A stretch of DNA of 64,000 nucleotides, from assembly GCA_035610365.1 (NCBI GenBank), contig CM069433.1, forward strand, positions 167,912,882-167,976,881, read 5' to 3'. A program made the position numbers and the translations under genes. The DNA is from Aquatica leii. Its lineage: Eukaryota > Arthropoda > Insecta > Coleoptera > Lampyridae. Shown in pieces: positions 11,801 to 24,059 of this stretch; positions within the stretch are counted from its first letter, which is position 1; the number at the start of each line of letters is the position of its first letter. The notes below the pieces were generated by a model. The model was not told the origin of the DNA and made no database searches. It worked only from the letters and a program-made list of their open reading frames with translations.

Positions 11801-14800
11801 AATTTTTAGGTTAGGTATGTTTGTACAAGTCATTTGTTTTCTAAGGATGCTCGAAAGCTTAACAGTATACGTCGACTTATACTGTTTTTCTTGTATTAGG
11901 ATGAAAACGTTTGAGATCTTATACGCTTTTTAAAAGTTTTGATTTTGACTAGTTCCTTACGGACCAATAAATTGTTTCTTGCATTCATTCTGTGATTCTT
12001 TATTTTTTATATGTGCAAGAATTCAAAAAATATCACTATCTAGAGTTAGTAACTACCTAATTTTTCAATTGACCTTTATCTTGTTTTGTTACTCAATAGT
12101 TTTGGCCATTTATATCTACAGTGTTTCTTAAAATACAACATAAATTATTTTTATAGTTCGTGTTACTATTGTAAAAACCGTGATTTTTGTATACCTTGTA
12201 GCTAAAATCGAAAAACATTATTTAAGTTCAAAAATAAAGGAAACTGCACTTAATGATTGAACTACGAGCATAAATATAACAACAAACCATAAAAAATTCT
12301 TTTCAGATCTTCATCACTTTCTAATATCCGTTAGAAGTCACGAGCTTAATATAACATGAAACGACTTTTTCTGCTCTAGTCACGTTTGAAAAGAAGGAAT
12401 TTGTTGAACTCTTAGTTTACATTTTATCAACAAACTGCGATTAAAAGTACAAAGACCTAATTTTTTGGATCGCATTTTTCATTCCTAAAATGTTTTCTTT
12501 TCTTTTACGTAGGCGTTTAAGTCGTTGCGTAGAAAATGTAAACAATTGTAGGTTTGTAGAAATAGTTAATTTATTATTTAATTAAGTCTTGCTAAAACCT
12601 ACTCTCAAAAAACTTCACTTAAGAAAATACTGTTAATTACGTTAAAACGTAATTTTGTTATTTAGTTCCTTTCTTAAATAGAAATATTTGTTTAAATGCG
12701 AGAAAATTGAATTTAAAAAATTTAAGCGCGTCTGTCGCTTCCAATAAGTAAACGACATCGTATTACAATAACAAAAGAGACTACCCCGATACACAGATTG
12801 GAGGTTTACAAAAGCGTAGATCGTATACAAGCATCAAGTTCAACGACTCTCCATCGATCCACCCTTACAACCCACAGACCTCGCCTAGTGTTTATCAGCA
12901 TCTTTCCTATATACTTATAGTTTAAAAAAATGTTAAAGAAAATTCATCTAACAATAGATTTATATACGATTAATAGTCTGCAATTTTGCATAAATAGTTC
13001 ATGTGTAACATATTTAAATTGTCGTTACACTGTAAATAGTAAGTGGGACAAGCAGGTGCATCTTCAATAAAACTTAAGTTGATGTCTTGGTTTTTAAATT
13101 TTGTTATTTATTGCAAAATACATAAACATTTTGTTTTCACTGATGATTTTATATGTTTATAAATTTGTTATTCCAAGCTAATAAGTGTTTATAATATCGA
13201 CGGTGCGATACGATCGTTTAGCAGTGCCATACAGAATGTTAAATCAAAACAACAGTTTGATTGATGAAAATGGAAACCCGATTGGAAATCCTTCACATAT
13301 TTGCTTGACTCCCAATAAAGTTTTTTTCATTACACGATTACTAAGTAAATTAAAATTGAACGTGATAAATAATGCATTCCACTTTAGACTGATGCTTCTG
13401 GAACCAATAAATGGTATGCTTCTTACTCCCATTTGGTGTTGTTGCCACTTTTCACGATTAGGTTTTCTTGCCTGTTCTACAGCTTTTCAAGCTTAAATTT
13501 ATTTTAAGAAATACAGAATTAATCTTAAAATTAATAAATTAGAAACAATCAATTTTAAATTGGTATGAAACATCTTTTGAGACTTTAAGCTTTTGATTTT
13601 CAAATTTAATTTTATCAAACTTTCTGTAAAAAAAGTACCAATATTTTACTACTAAAAGTAAAAGTGTGATGCTATTGTTTTTATATATACACTAAACTAA
13701 ACTTATAGTACTTAGAGAAAGTCCTTCATGTTAAGTGTTACAAAACAGAAATGTTTGTTGAACTCGCAAAGTAAGAAACAGACTAAATAAGAAATTCTTT
13801 TAGAGAAACACAATACAGTAATAACAATTTTTTTATCTAAATTACATACAGCAATTTAATACACAAACGTTTGTCAACAAATTGTAATTTGACTTTTATA
13901 AATTAGTAATTGTTTTTAATTTGTAGTAGTAATAAGTCAAATTAAATTGTATAAGACCAATAAAAATTATAAAATATTATTTATAAATAAATTAAACAAA
14001 CATTAATTATATGTATTTATTTTTTTGACTCGCTAATTTAAATGATATGTTAATTGCAATATGTTGTATTTATTACGTATGATAGAAAGCAGAATTATTA
14101 CAAGTAAAAGTGTTTTGTTTTTGAATCGTTTAATGTAAATATTATTCCAAAAACGTTAAATTTAATACTACGTTGTTAAATAAAGATGTTATACCTTATA
14201 AGTTTTAGTGAGTCAGTGTTAGGTGTCGAATATTCCCGTTATAGTTACACGTATATAATCTTATGTAAAATTATTCAATTTTTACGACGAGAAAATAAGA
14301 AAAAATGTATATTAAAAACAAAAACATTTACAAATTAATAATACTTTTTTTACACAATTAATGTTGTTGACTTTTTTGTTTTGTTTTATTTGTCCTATTT
14401 ATGTGTAAATTGAAAGATTAAGTTTTATGTTTATTTTGTTATTTTTTTATAAATTTTAGATTAGCCTTTGCAAGTAATTTATATTTTTTTTTGTTTCTGG
14501 TAATTAATAATTCAAACTATAGTACTCGGAATTATTACATATTCATGCAATATGTATGATTTTTTTTCTGAAAAATCATCTATTTATACCTGTTTCTTGG
14601 TATAAGAACATTACTACTACCACAGCAAAAATTCATCCTATTAATATTGTCATGAACTTTTCTATATCCAGTCTCGTTCCCAAAAATAATATTTGCTTCC
14701 ATACGCTATACTGTATCTGCATCTCTTATTGGATTTTGTTATTCGTTGTTTTTAAAAAGTAAAAACCTTAAAAAACTAAATAGCTTTTAACTGAAATAAA

Positions 14801-16048
14801 TAACACATATTCAGATCTATTCCAATTTACCATCGTTAAAATAAACTTCTAAAAGTTAGCGTCAATTTTAGCGATCAACGTTTTAAAAGCTATTCTAAAT
14901 CGTATAAGTCGCTAAAAAGTTAACGGCGATTTTTAACGCGTTGACAATGTGACAACAGTGCTTTTGTCTCAGTTGTTACGAAAGATTTCTAGGTTAGAGC
15001 AAGTTAGAATATTTAAATAAACTGTATGATTAGTAAATTAAAGAAATTTTGTTGTTGAAACTCTAAATCTAATTTATAACATCGTAGTTTTTCAATAAAC
15101 GAAATTCGCTAGTGTATGATTGTTGATTTTATACACAACCCAAAAAGCTGTGAATGTAAATAGGAAATCGACAGTTTTCTAAAGCAAATAAGGTAAATTT
15201 CTACATATTTAAAAATTATTTTTTACATACGTATTGTTAATCTTATTAGGAGAGAAACTTTATAACCTCAGCACGCAATATTAATATTTTTAAAAGTATT
15301 AGTAGTTTGGACAACTTCAAGTATCTTTAAAATGATTATACGGTTTCATTAAATGTACTTTTACCATTCATGGAAGACGTTATAATTTCTACAACAATGA
15401 ACGTTTCAGTTCAGAAAATTAATTACAGTGCTATACCAGATAATTAAGGAAATTCTTGTTGAGTTCAGTTTGAAGGAAAAAGGTACGATAACAGAAAATT
15501 GTTGATTGGTGATGTTACTTAGAAAGTTGATAGAAAATAATACTCTATGAGCAAACATGGACAAATAGTGATGAAGATAACATATTGGTTTAAACGTTTT
15601 TTTTTGTTTTTGATTTTTACATGTGTAATTTTTGAAGAAAAACCGAAAAAATCATACAAATGCGGTTTAGGATAGTAAGCCATAAGAATTGTTGGTTTTT
15701 GTGATACTACTTGTTATTATGTATTAGAATGTAATACAGAATGATGATTATTGTTAATTATATATATAAATTGCCACAACCTACACTTTTTGTGTTTGAT
15801 GGAGCTTTTTGCTACTTTAATTTTACTATTGCATCAAACACAATACATGAGCACCAGCCTGGGACCAGGAGTTTTAACGATATTGGAATACTTACCTTCA
15901 ATAAAGCATAAATAAGACTAGATTTAATATAATTTTATTCCGTGTTTGACCCAGAAAATATTATCCTAAGTCCTTATGCAATACACGATGCAGTTTTTGC
16001 AGCTTTGTTACTAATGCAGCGAGCTTGATGCAATAATCGAAAAACATA
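11801..16048. other. Long AT-rich stretch, no recognised gene
   Basis: About 4.2 kb with no family I can identify. The best frame is 103 codons at 13185-13496 (plus), overlapped antisense by a 62-codon frame; it contains 'LIDENGNPIGNPSHICLTPN' but matches nothing I know, and it could be chance or a relic exon. No tRNA-like boxes, long inverted repeats or tandem arrays were noticed. Confidence 0.3.
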
Positions 16049-16640
16049 ATGGGGACACATAAAGGACAAACAAAGGTCTTCCAACATGAGAGGGTGATAT
16101 TTCTTCAGACGATGACGTTCCATTGGCAGCTAGAAACATCAATCCAGTTCCTCGAAAATTTTCTCCAGTTACTTCAACGTCAGATGATGAGGTTTTTTCA
16201 GACGATGATGCTCCATTGGCAGCTAGAAAAATCAATGCAGTTTTTCATCAATCTCTTCCAGTTATAATGAATAAGTGTTTTCAGAAACTGCTTACGACTC
16301 TTACTGATGAAAATAATAAAACAGTGGAAAACAATAGGCGTAAAGCTTTAAATTACAAAGCTTAGCAAATAACAAAAACCGTTTCTTTGGGAAACCAAGG
16401 TAATCACCAAAAGAATCTTGAACTCCAAAACTTGCAGTTCCATCAAATTCCAAACAGCGAAGTGCTATCCCTCGGTCTACTAAACAAACTACACAAGAGT
16501 CATGGTTATGTAAAGATTGTGAAAGAGAGGATCAACGTGACATGCGAATGTGCGTAAAATGTTCAACTTGTTTCCATGAGGCATGCGTTGGCCTCGAGCC
16601 TGATAATGATGAAGATTTTGAAAGTAGTTGACTTCTTTTG
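16049..16640 (+). pseudogene. 3' end of a pogo-like (CENP-B/Jerky-type) transposase gene
   Basis: An 80-codon frame (16123-16365) encodes an Asp/Ser-rich linker with 'VENNRRKALNYKA', then, in shifted frames, 'ESWLCKDCEREDQRD' and 'MRMCVKCSTCFHEACVGLEP' before a stop near 16630. A linker followed by a CxxC...CxxC...HxxC finger is the usual C-terminal tail of insect pogo-like transposases, downstream of the DDE domain. The linker contains an internal duplication: 16108-16151 and 16200-16243 are near copies ('ccattggcagctagaaa.at'). The DDE catalytic domain itself is not seen upstream, so only the last part of the element survives. It cannot be transposition-competent. Confidence 0.7.
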
Positions 16641-16859
16641 CATTTATGTATTTTTTCATTGTTGCGTCATAAAATAAATTCAACCACAACTATGGGCCAT
16701 ATAACCCGACCATATTGCTAATATGGCTCAAGTGCAGTGTCAAGAATTTTTACATATAAATCTATTACGAATCGTTTTTGAACAAGCTAAATTACATAGG
16801 TATGTCAATCACATACTCACTAATTATAATGAAATAAAAACGTGCCTTAAAACATTCAG

Positions 16860-19380
16860 GTTTAACTAAAAACACAAATTACTTTAAGGTGTGCCATATT
16901 TGCTTCCACTATCTTATTCCTCACTTCGTGATCTGCAGCATCATAGCTAATTTTGTAATTTATTTTAAACGGTTTAGACTTATTGAGGATATTTGGTTCC
17001 AGACGACATTTTTCCATTTTTATTTTTCTAGAAATTCTTCTCCAATTCGATGACGCTTAAATAATTTTTTAGGCGTTTTTATAATGGAAACACACTATGT
17101 ATGCACATAAATGGAACTACCTTTAGCGCCCTTTTCTTCCACCATTAGGAAATTATGAGTAGTCAACGAAATGCAGTAAAATAGAGAGCATAAAAGTGTT
17201 TTTGTTTTGGCATATGCAATTGAGGAGCTCGTTTTCCAATATATAAATAAAATAATATTGTCACAAATGAATGTGTAACTGGAAATAAAAATACATCAGT
17301 TCAAATTTTAGGTCGGGCTCCTCAGGTTATGTTTCAGTACATCGAAATAACTACCTCAATTTTATAGTTTTTTACATTTTTATGTAAAGCACCACTCAAT
17401 CTTTCCGTAACTCATACACTTCACTAAACATTCCACACTGACAAAACTTTTTAATACGGTCAAACATCCTATACACCGATAAGTAAAAGTGGTCAGGTAC
17501 CGGAAAGAGTTTTGAGGTGAATCATTAAATAACTAAAACATAAGAGCTTGCAGAAAATGCTATTCTTGTTTGACTTCCCATAATCATGACAAAATAGACA
17601 AATCTTTGTTGTGGATGGCTCAATGTCGTTCAAACCCCGGCCGTTCAAGTTTTCAGTCCGTACTTAAAATTTGAGTATGCAGTTTTCACGTCAATAACAA
17701 AAGTTGTAGAAGGCAAATATGTTTTTTGAATAAGCAGCTTTGGGTAGTTCTACACTTGCTGCAAGTCAAAGCAAAAAGTTACTTCACCTTCTTTTTCCTA
17801 GTTAATAGTAAATTGAACTGCTTCGCTTTAAACGTTGAACTTTTAAATTACGAGATTGCCAACCTAGTCAGTTATAGCTTTTTTATGTATTTTCCTTTTT
17901 TAGTCTTTGGCTGTATTATGAATTTTCAAAAACAATGCTAGTCCAGAATTTTGGTCATTTTTGTTGTGGGACGTAAAAAATTAATCTTAGCTTGCTTCAG
18001 AGTTTCGAAACTGTACTAGTACCTTTTTTTACTTTGTGTGTGCATGCTTGTTGCCAGTGGCTAAGATTCGAATATTTAGGTTTTGTATCTAAAAGAAAAC
18101 TAGTTACAAATATAACTTCACTTTAATGTAAAAAAAAACACCTTGATTCCTTTGCAGCTTTTTGCTGTGTCGTTTTTAATTTTAATCGTTTCTTGAAGCC
18201 ACTCCTCTATTAACTAACGCTAACTGCACTCAAATTACTCATCTCGAACTTTATTGTTTACTTTCCTTTTCTTCTTCCGTTTCCTTTGCGTTTTTCCGGT
18301 AGATTTAGCAAATTCTACACATTTTCCGCATTAGTTCTGTTTGGGGGTGAAAAAGGAAATATAACTTTTTTTCTCGGTGTAAATCAGCTAGTAATTTTCT
18401 ACCTTTGATAAATTTAATTGGAGGTTTTGTGTCTTTAGATAATGCAATTCCATTCGTGGAGAAAAAATTATGTGATTGAATATACCATTGAGTGATAAAC
18501 TTTCTTGTGCTTTTTATGTTCTCCTTTTATTTTCTTCTAGGGAAACTCTAGCAGATTTTTCTTGCACCGTACGAAAACGTGTCTAACGTGTTTCTAAAAA
18601 ACAATTTAATTAACGTACATAGAAATGGTAACTGTTGTTTTTCTTGTGTTGTTAAACATCTTTTTTATGCTTAATGTGAGTTCTGATCCCATGGACCAAT
18701 ATTTTTGAATTTCTCTTTGCTCAATGATTACTTGGACACATTGAAATTTACAATTACCTTAGCATGGTGGTTTTATTGTTCATTGTCTCACAGATGTATT
18801 CCGTGAACTGACATAATGGTTTTCTAAATTTCGTAGACATTTGAATTGTTTTTCTATTTATCAGATGAATATCGTTTGTTATTGAAAATTCTTTAATATT
18901 ACCTTTTTTTTAATTTTCCAGTAGCTCGAGCATGTTTTTCGTGTGAGATTTACTTTATTTTATTGTTCAAATTTTTATTTTCATCAGGAATAACACCGAA
19001 TTCTTCATTTATCTCATCTTCCATAAACTTCACTGTTTCCCTACTAACTGTTTCATTTTCTGGTTTACAATTAATTCTCGCTTTCCTTATAAGAAAATTG
19101 ATTATTAAAAACAGGCTTAGTATACAACTTACAATGCAGGAGTAAGAAAAATGATATTGTTTTCTAAAGCTACATTCAAAAGCTCTAAATTCTCATTCTC
19201 ATTGCAATAAATGTTTTCTTTGTTCTGGTCAATCAACGGAGCAATATTATTTAAATTATTAATTTTTTTATCATTTAAAGCAGATAGAACAACTGTCGTC
19301 CGTAAATTTATTAATATTATTGCAAAAAAAAGTTTAGCGCTTGGAATATTGGGGTGCAACAATTATAGGAATTTAAGCAA
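16860..19380 (-). pseudogene. Unidentified long coding relic with cysteine pairs
   Basis: The minus strand shows stretches of protein-like sequence in alternating frames. Examples from N to C are 'KFRKPLCQFTEYICETMNNK' near 18800, 'LSKDTKPPIKFIKGRKLLAD' near 18400, 'CGKCVEFAKSTGKTQRKRKK' near 18300, 'LFALTCSKCRTTQSC' near 17750, 'TENLNGRGLNDIEPSTTKIC' then 'LFCHDYGKSNK' near 17600, and 'FKINYKISYDAADHEVRNKI' then 'VEANMAHLK' near 16900. Paired cysteines suggest metal binding or disulphides. Stops and frameshifts are frequent. It may be more than one gene. I cannot name the family; a mobile-element protein or an old integrated virus gene are both possible. A fold-back element interrupts its upstream side, with apparent continuation at 20090-20340. 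Confidence 0.45.
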
Positions 19381-19383
19381 GAG

Positions 19384-19397
19384 TAGTCATCAGTAAA
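19384..19397. repeat. 14-bp target site duplication (left)
   Basis: 'tagtcatcagtaaa' occurs here and again at 20076-20089, flanking the fold-back element as direct repeats. Confidence 0.8.
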
Positions 19398-19493
19398 TGT
19401 AATAGCGAAGGCTTCCACGGCCGGAATCTATACTAACATTAGAATGTCTTCCGGGTTTGGACCGTGTCATAGTTGCAACCGAAGCTGCCAACT

Positions 19494-19524
19494 TTTCGCC
19501 CACTTTCGTAAGGGGCTTCATCAG
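19494..19524 (-). ncRNA. Hammerhead-ribozyme-like core, left arm
   Basis: On the minus strand the arm reads CTGATGA, then a GCCC...GGGC stem with a short extension and loop, then GAAA. These are the two invariant strands of a hammerhead catalytic core around stem II. The following 'cgt/agt' region and stem I partner are weak: only about three stem I pairs are seen next to the core, and no clear NUH cleavage site in a stem III context was found. Activity is therefore doubtful; it may be a decayed or dimer-type ribozyme. Confidence 0.45.
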
Positions 19525-19981
19525 GGCGTGAGATAAATCGCAAAACTCAAACAATTCTATGCTTTAATATAATAGAAATCATCAAACACCCTAATAACTT
19601 CAATCGCGATCATGGTTTCGAACTATCCCCTCTTTGGTTCCCGGTTATTACTCATTTATCAAAAACACGCCCCCTAGCAACCGTAACCCAATCAGGGTCG
19701 AGCTCAACCATCCGTGACGATCCTTTTCCTTTAAATACGGAGACTATTTCTTCTTAAGTCACTTCTACGGAGTTTAGAATCTGGCTTGGTTCACAAGTTG
19801 ATTACCTAACTCGGTAGTGGTTCTTTGTTAGATTTTCGTTTGCTTTTTCAGGTTATCGTTTTCTTTCTTACCTTTTCAGAGTTTAGGTTATGGCTTGTTT
19901 CACAAGTGGATAACCTAACTTTTGAGAAGTTCTTAGTTAGATTTTGATTACTTGTTTGAGTTTTGCGATTTATCTCACGCC

Positions 19982-20012
19982 CTGATGAAGCCCCTTACGA
20001 AAGTGGGCGCAA
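19982..20012 (+). ncRNA. Hammerhead-ribozyme-like core, right arm (GAAA changed to GCAA)
   Basis: This is the mirror copy of the motif at 19494-19524. CTGATGA and the stem II hairpin are kept, but the second invariant strand reads GCAA, which would be expected to abolish cleavage. Confidence 0.4.
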
Positions 20013-20089
20013 CGTTGGCAGCTTCGGTTGCAACTATGACACGGTCCAAACCCGGAAGACATTCTAATGTTAGTATAGTCATCAGTAAA

Positions 20090-20340
20090 ATTGGTACTGC
20101 ATTTAAATTTTGAATTCTTATTTCTTGTAGATTATTTTGTAGATTATCTGAGCACTCATCCGCAATCATATTGAAAATTGAAGATTCAGTAAAAGAAATA
20201 CACTTGAATTAATTGACATCAATTAGTATAGTGAGGTTATGTCCATGTATAAAACACATTTTTGTACCTTGTTTGGATGATGAATGGTTTTACCTTGTTA
20301 AGCAAGTTGTAAGAGTGTCTGATTCTGGAAATCATCGTCA
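20090..20340 (-). pseudogene. Possible upstream continuation of the unidentified coding relic
   Basis: The minus strand reads 'MIADECSDNLQNNLQEIRIQ' then 'NLNAVPILL' up to the target duplication of the fold-back element, and protein-like sequence continues on the other side near 19130-19380. This suggests the element inserted into the relic. The family is unknown. Confidence 0.3.
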
Positions 20341-20699
20341 CTAATAAATTAGCAACACTAAATAATATTATTTTAAGCCGAAAAAACGTCTTGTCATTAT
20401 TTGTCACAAAGAACGGAACGAGTCAAATGTACTTGTGTTTTTGCAAACTTGGTCAACTTTTATAGTCGAGTACATAAACTTATGTTTAGAATATTTCATA
20501 AGGACAAGATTTCTGCCTGTATACCTTTCCACTTAGTTCACACAACACCGATTTTTCGATTTTTTCGGAGTTGTACAGTTCTGTTTTTGTGCGATATGGG
20601 CAGGCAAGATCATTGGTTTATATCGTATTGAAATAAAAGAAAAAAAACAGTATTAGTGCCTCATTTGTTAAGTCATAAATACATACTCGTATGTACATA

Positions 20700-22661
20700 C
20701 AGTACAACTTGGATAATCCGGACAGATATTGTTTTTCAGCCCGCCGGATTAGCGAATTCGCCGGATTAGCGAAGTACAACTTTTAGTAAAAAAATTTGCT
20801 ACTAAACAAAATATACACGTAAGTTTGAAAATTTATATTGAAATACATAGATATAAGTATGAATATACATAGTATGTAATGTACATCTGGACACGTAAAT
20901 TATAAATTGTTATGAACAAAATCAACGATTTTTTTTTGAGTAATACTCTTCACATGGAGATCTCTGGCTGCTTCTTCAATTCTTTTGAGTAACAATACAT
21001 CTGGATAAGCAATATTATTTTGTTCTGCCCATTCGATACAAGTGGAAAAACACTTTACTGCTTCAGAATGTTTAACAGCTGTTGCTGAAATTTCATCTAA
21101 CCACACTCGACATCAATTTCTTCATCATGAGTTGATGTCACAGACTCGATTATCTCGTCATCTGCCAAATCGTTGACGATTTCATTCTTCCCAGTTGCCC
21201 AATCAGTAGTTGCCTCTTTGATTACTTCACCATTTGGGTCTATGATGCGTAGTGATTGATAGATTACCTCAAAATCATCATTTTCCATAGAACGAAGGCG
21301 CTGTCGAAGAACAGATAACGAAATATCGTCTTCATCATTTGTTACCAATTCAGGCCACAGCATAAACCAGCTTCTGACTATCTTCTTGTGACACTATGTA
21401 GGTTAATAGTCTCTTTCTATAAGCGACTTTTATATTTTGAATTAAGTTTTGGTCTATAGGTTGGATTAAAACCGTACAATTCGGAGGTAAAAATAACACT
21501 TTAAAATTGGGGTTATCGGAAAGCTCAACTTCTGGGGCATTGTCAACAAGAAGCAATGCTTTATGTGGCTTGTTTACACTAGAGAGAAATGTCTTTACTT
21601 GAGGAATGAAAATAGTATTGAACCATTCCGAAAATATTGATTTTGTCATCCAACCTTTATTAGTTGCACGGTATGTTACAGGCAACGTGAAATTTTTAAA
21701 GGCCCGCGGATTTTAAGCTTCACCTATAACCAGTAAAGGCAACTTATGTGTTCTAACTGCGTTACAGCATGGTATAAATGTAATCCTGTCTTTTGACACT
21801 TTTCTTCCAGGTGCTGATTTTTCATTCTGATGTACCCATGTTGTGTTAGGCAATACTCTCCAAAAAGCTGCAGATTCGTCTGCATTATACACTTGGATCC
21901 AATCCCATCTCTTCAGTTACAGTTAACAGTTTCTGTTGAAAAGGTATTACAGCATCGGCGTTATTGGAAACACGTTTGCCACAGACTTTTAAAAATCTGA
22001 TACCATGCCGCAACTTAAATTTATCAAGCCAACCTGAACTGGCTAGAAAATTATTTTTCCTGGTTATTTGTTCATAAAAGTAAAGCGCTTTATTACGTAA
22101 AATTTTGCTAGAAACTCGAATATGATTTTGCCGTTGCAAATGAACCATGTATACAACGCTTCTTCCACTTCTGGATTTTCCGTCTTTTTATAACCTTTTT
22201 CTTTCCTAAATAAATGAATTTAGTTTTTATTTAATCAAACATATTTAATAGTTAACACTTACCAATGTCACTGTAACACTTCGAAACAAAACGGCGTATT
22301 TTTTCTTTTTAATATCCGACACTATTGATTTAGGAACATTAAAAGTTTTCGAAATCGAACGTACACTATGGCCTTTATCTAAGGCGTCTAGTATTTTACA
22401 CTTTTCCTTTAGACTAAGTGTCAGGTGTTTCCGTTTTATAGGAGCCATCTTTATTACAAGCACCTCACATACTACTATTATTACGTACATACTACATACG
22501 AGTATTTACTACTAAACCTGTTGAGACCTGTAATTTTGCTGACGCATGTTACTGTCCGGATTATAGAGGTAAAAAATATAAAATGTCCGGATAATAGACG
22601 CTGTCCGAATTACTGGAGTTTCCGGACATTCGCGTGTTCGGATTATCGAAGTTGTACTGTA
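20700..22661 (-). mobile_element. Tigger/pogo-type DNA transposon with both ends
   Basis: Terminal inverted repeats begin 'cagtacaactt.gataatcc' at both 20700 (plus) and 22661 (read on minus), about 25 bp with few mismatches. Each end is flanked by TA (20698-20699 and 22662-22663), the expected pogo/Tc1 target duplication. The 1962-bp element encloses one transposase gene on the minus strand. Sub-terminal copies of 'gtccgga' and 'ccggattagcga' motifs occur near both ends. Confidence 0.9.
20900..22448 (-). pseudogene. Tigger-like transposase, frameshifted
   Basis: The start at 22448 opens 'MAPIKRKHLTLSLKEKCKIL' followed by 'SVRSISKTFNVPKSIVSDIK', a CENP-B/pipsqueak-type helix-turn-helix. A Tc5-type DNA-binding domain follows ('FLASSGWLDKFKLRHGIRFL', near 22000). 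The DDE domain has the first aspartate in 'YNADESAAFWRVLP', the second in 'LLLVDNAP', and the third in 'VLIQPIDQNLIQNIK', a D-29-D spacing typical of pogo/Tigger. An acidic C-terminal region runs to about 20900. At least three frameshifts split it into 5 frames, so it is dead but young by comparison with its neighbours. A 57-nt GT...AG segment at 22206-22262 could be an intron or an insertion; reading through it does not fully restore frame. Confidence 0.88.
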
Positions 22662-22869
22662 CTAAACAGTTAGCAATTACTTCGTTAGAAACCGGGGAAC
22701 AATGGATCAATACATTCAGGAGTAATATTGCAATTACAATTTTGCAGAAAAATGCAAAACCATTTCCAAAAGAAAGAAGTTCGTCTTTCCCAACTAAAAA
22801 ATTGTAGTACAAAATAGGACAATATTGGTCACTATGTTGCTTTTTAAGGAAAACAGATTTGGTTTCGGA

Positions 22870-23190
22870 TCTGACGTTTATATCGACATGAGCTTTTATA
22901 ACCTTAAATTTTGTTGTGACTATCCAAGTGTTTATGAAGCGTTGTTTTGAAATTATCTTAAATTTTAAATTAATTTATTTGATGAGTGAAAATCCTTTAA
23001 ATATGAGAGCGAATTTTATATAAAATATAAAACATCATTAATATAAAATAAAACAGTGTTCAGTTAATTTAAAATGGCAGAATCCCAGGAACATTTTACT
23101 TTTTTATCAATAAATAAAAATAAATGGAATTAATTGGCATTAAAGTTTTATTTCTTCTGTAAGCATATGTGAGCGAGGTTCACTCGTTTA
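22870..23190 (+). repeat. Dispersed repeat, copy 2 (first copy at 443-785)
   Basis: It is colinear with 443-785 from 'tctgacgttt' to the terminal near-palindrome 'gtgagcgaggttcactcg'. Copies differ by substitutions and small indels. It lies about 200 bp beyond the Tigger element's end. Confidence 0.75.
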
Positions 23191-24059
23191 ATTTTTTTTA
23201 ATATATATAAAGTTGAATACGTATGTTGATAAAATCAAAATCTGCAATCAAGAAATTCAATTATTTTCATAAATATATTTGACAATCACATTATGTCATT
23301 ACAATTTAATTTATATTAAAATGTACTTATTACTATGTTTTTATTATATTTGTAATACTGGTCTAGTTTGGAAAAATAAGTTTTCGGGTTTTTTAAACTG
23401 TATGAAAAATACATCAAAGCGGGCGAAGACACAAAAAAAACTTTTTGTTTAATTTATCGACTTAATTTGTAGTCACATGGCATTTGCTGAAGTAATACAA
23501 ACTAAACATTTACAAGTGGTACCATTAATTTTAAAAAATGCGGTGAAAACTTTTTTAATTTATTCTATTGCTTCTTTATCTATCATATGAAACATTATGT
23601 TAATATTATTCAAAGACACAATAGTTAATCAAATAATCACATTCACTTCTTGCCGATGCAAATTATTAGTGGACAAAAAATTTACACGAACTGAATTATT
23701 ACTTTTTTTCTAAAGAACTATATATTTTAAAGTGTAATGCATATGTGTCAAATTAATTTAGGCGTAAGAAGATACTTATGCACACACGTGCTTGTACTTG
23801 ATTTACATTATGCGTTTGCGTTTATAAGTAATTCATATGCACTAAATGATTTTAAAATAAAGTAATTGCTAGTAAAAGACAATTCACATAAAGTCATAAA
23901 ACTTTTACTGATTTATGTTTGAAAATAAATGGATACGGAAGTGAGAATTTGCAAAAGTTATATTATTTTTTATTTTGCTATTAAAATATACGCTCTTCTG
24001 TTATAAATCTAATAATATACAAATAGTCGTACATAAATAAATAAAGACGTTTTAACATT
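23191..24059. other. AT-rich stretch without recognised gene
   Basis: No long open frame, repeat end or RNA gene was recognised. Confidence 0.35.

Larger units (their letters stand above)
19398..20075. mobile_element. Fold-back element with 124-nt arms and 14-bp target duplication
   Basis: Arms 19429-19552 and 19954-20077 are near-perfect inverted copies, starting 'tatactaacattagaatgtc'. A 31-nt segment (19398-19428) lies outside the left arm only, so the ends are asymmetric. The interior holds two ~75-bp direct copies (19771-19845 and 19880-19953). There is no open frame. The flanking 14-bp direct repeats show it inserted as a unit. Long, variable target duplications and inverted repeats with hammerhead-like motifs recall Penelope-type non-autonomous elements, but a DNA-transposon fold-back is also possible. 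Confidence 0.8.

Noticed and set aside
13185..13496. 103-codon frame as a host gene
   Set aside because: The sequence looks partly protein-like, but no domain is recognised, it does not start with ATG, and another frame overlaps it antisense. It is only noted in the surrounding stretch.
16011..16235. 74-codon minus-strand frame with Ser-rich repeats
   Set aside because: It is the antisense of the duplicated linker of the pogo-like relic on the plus strand.
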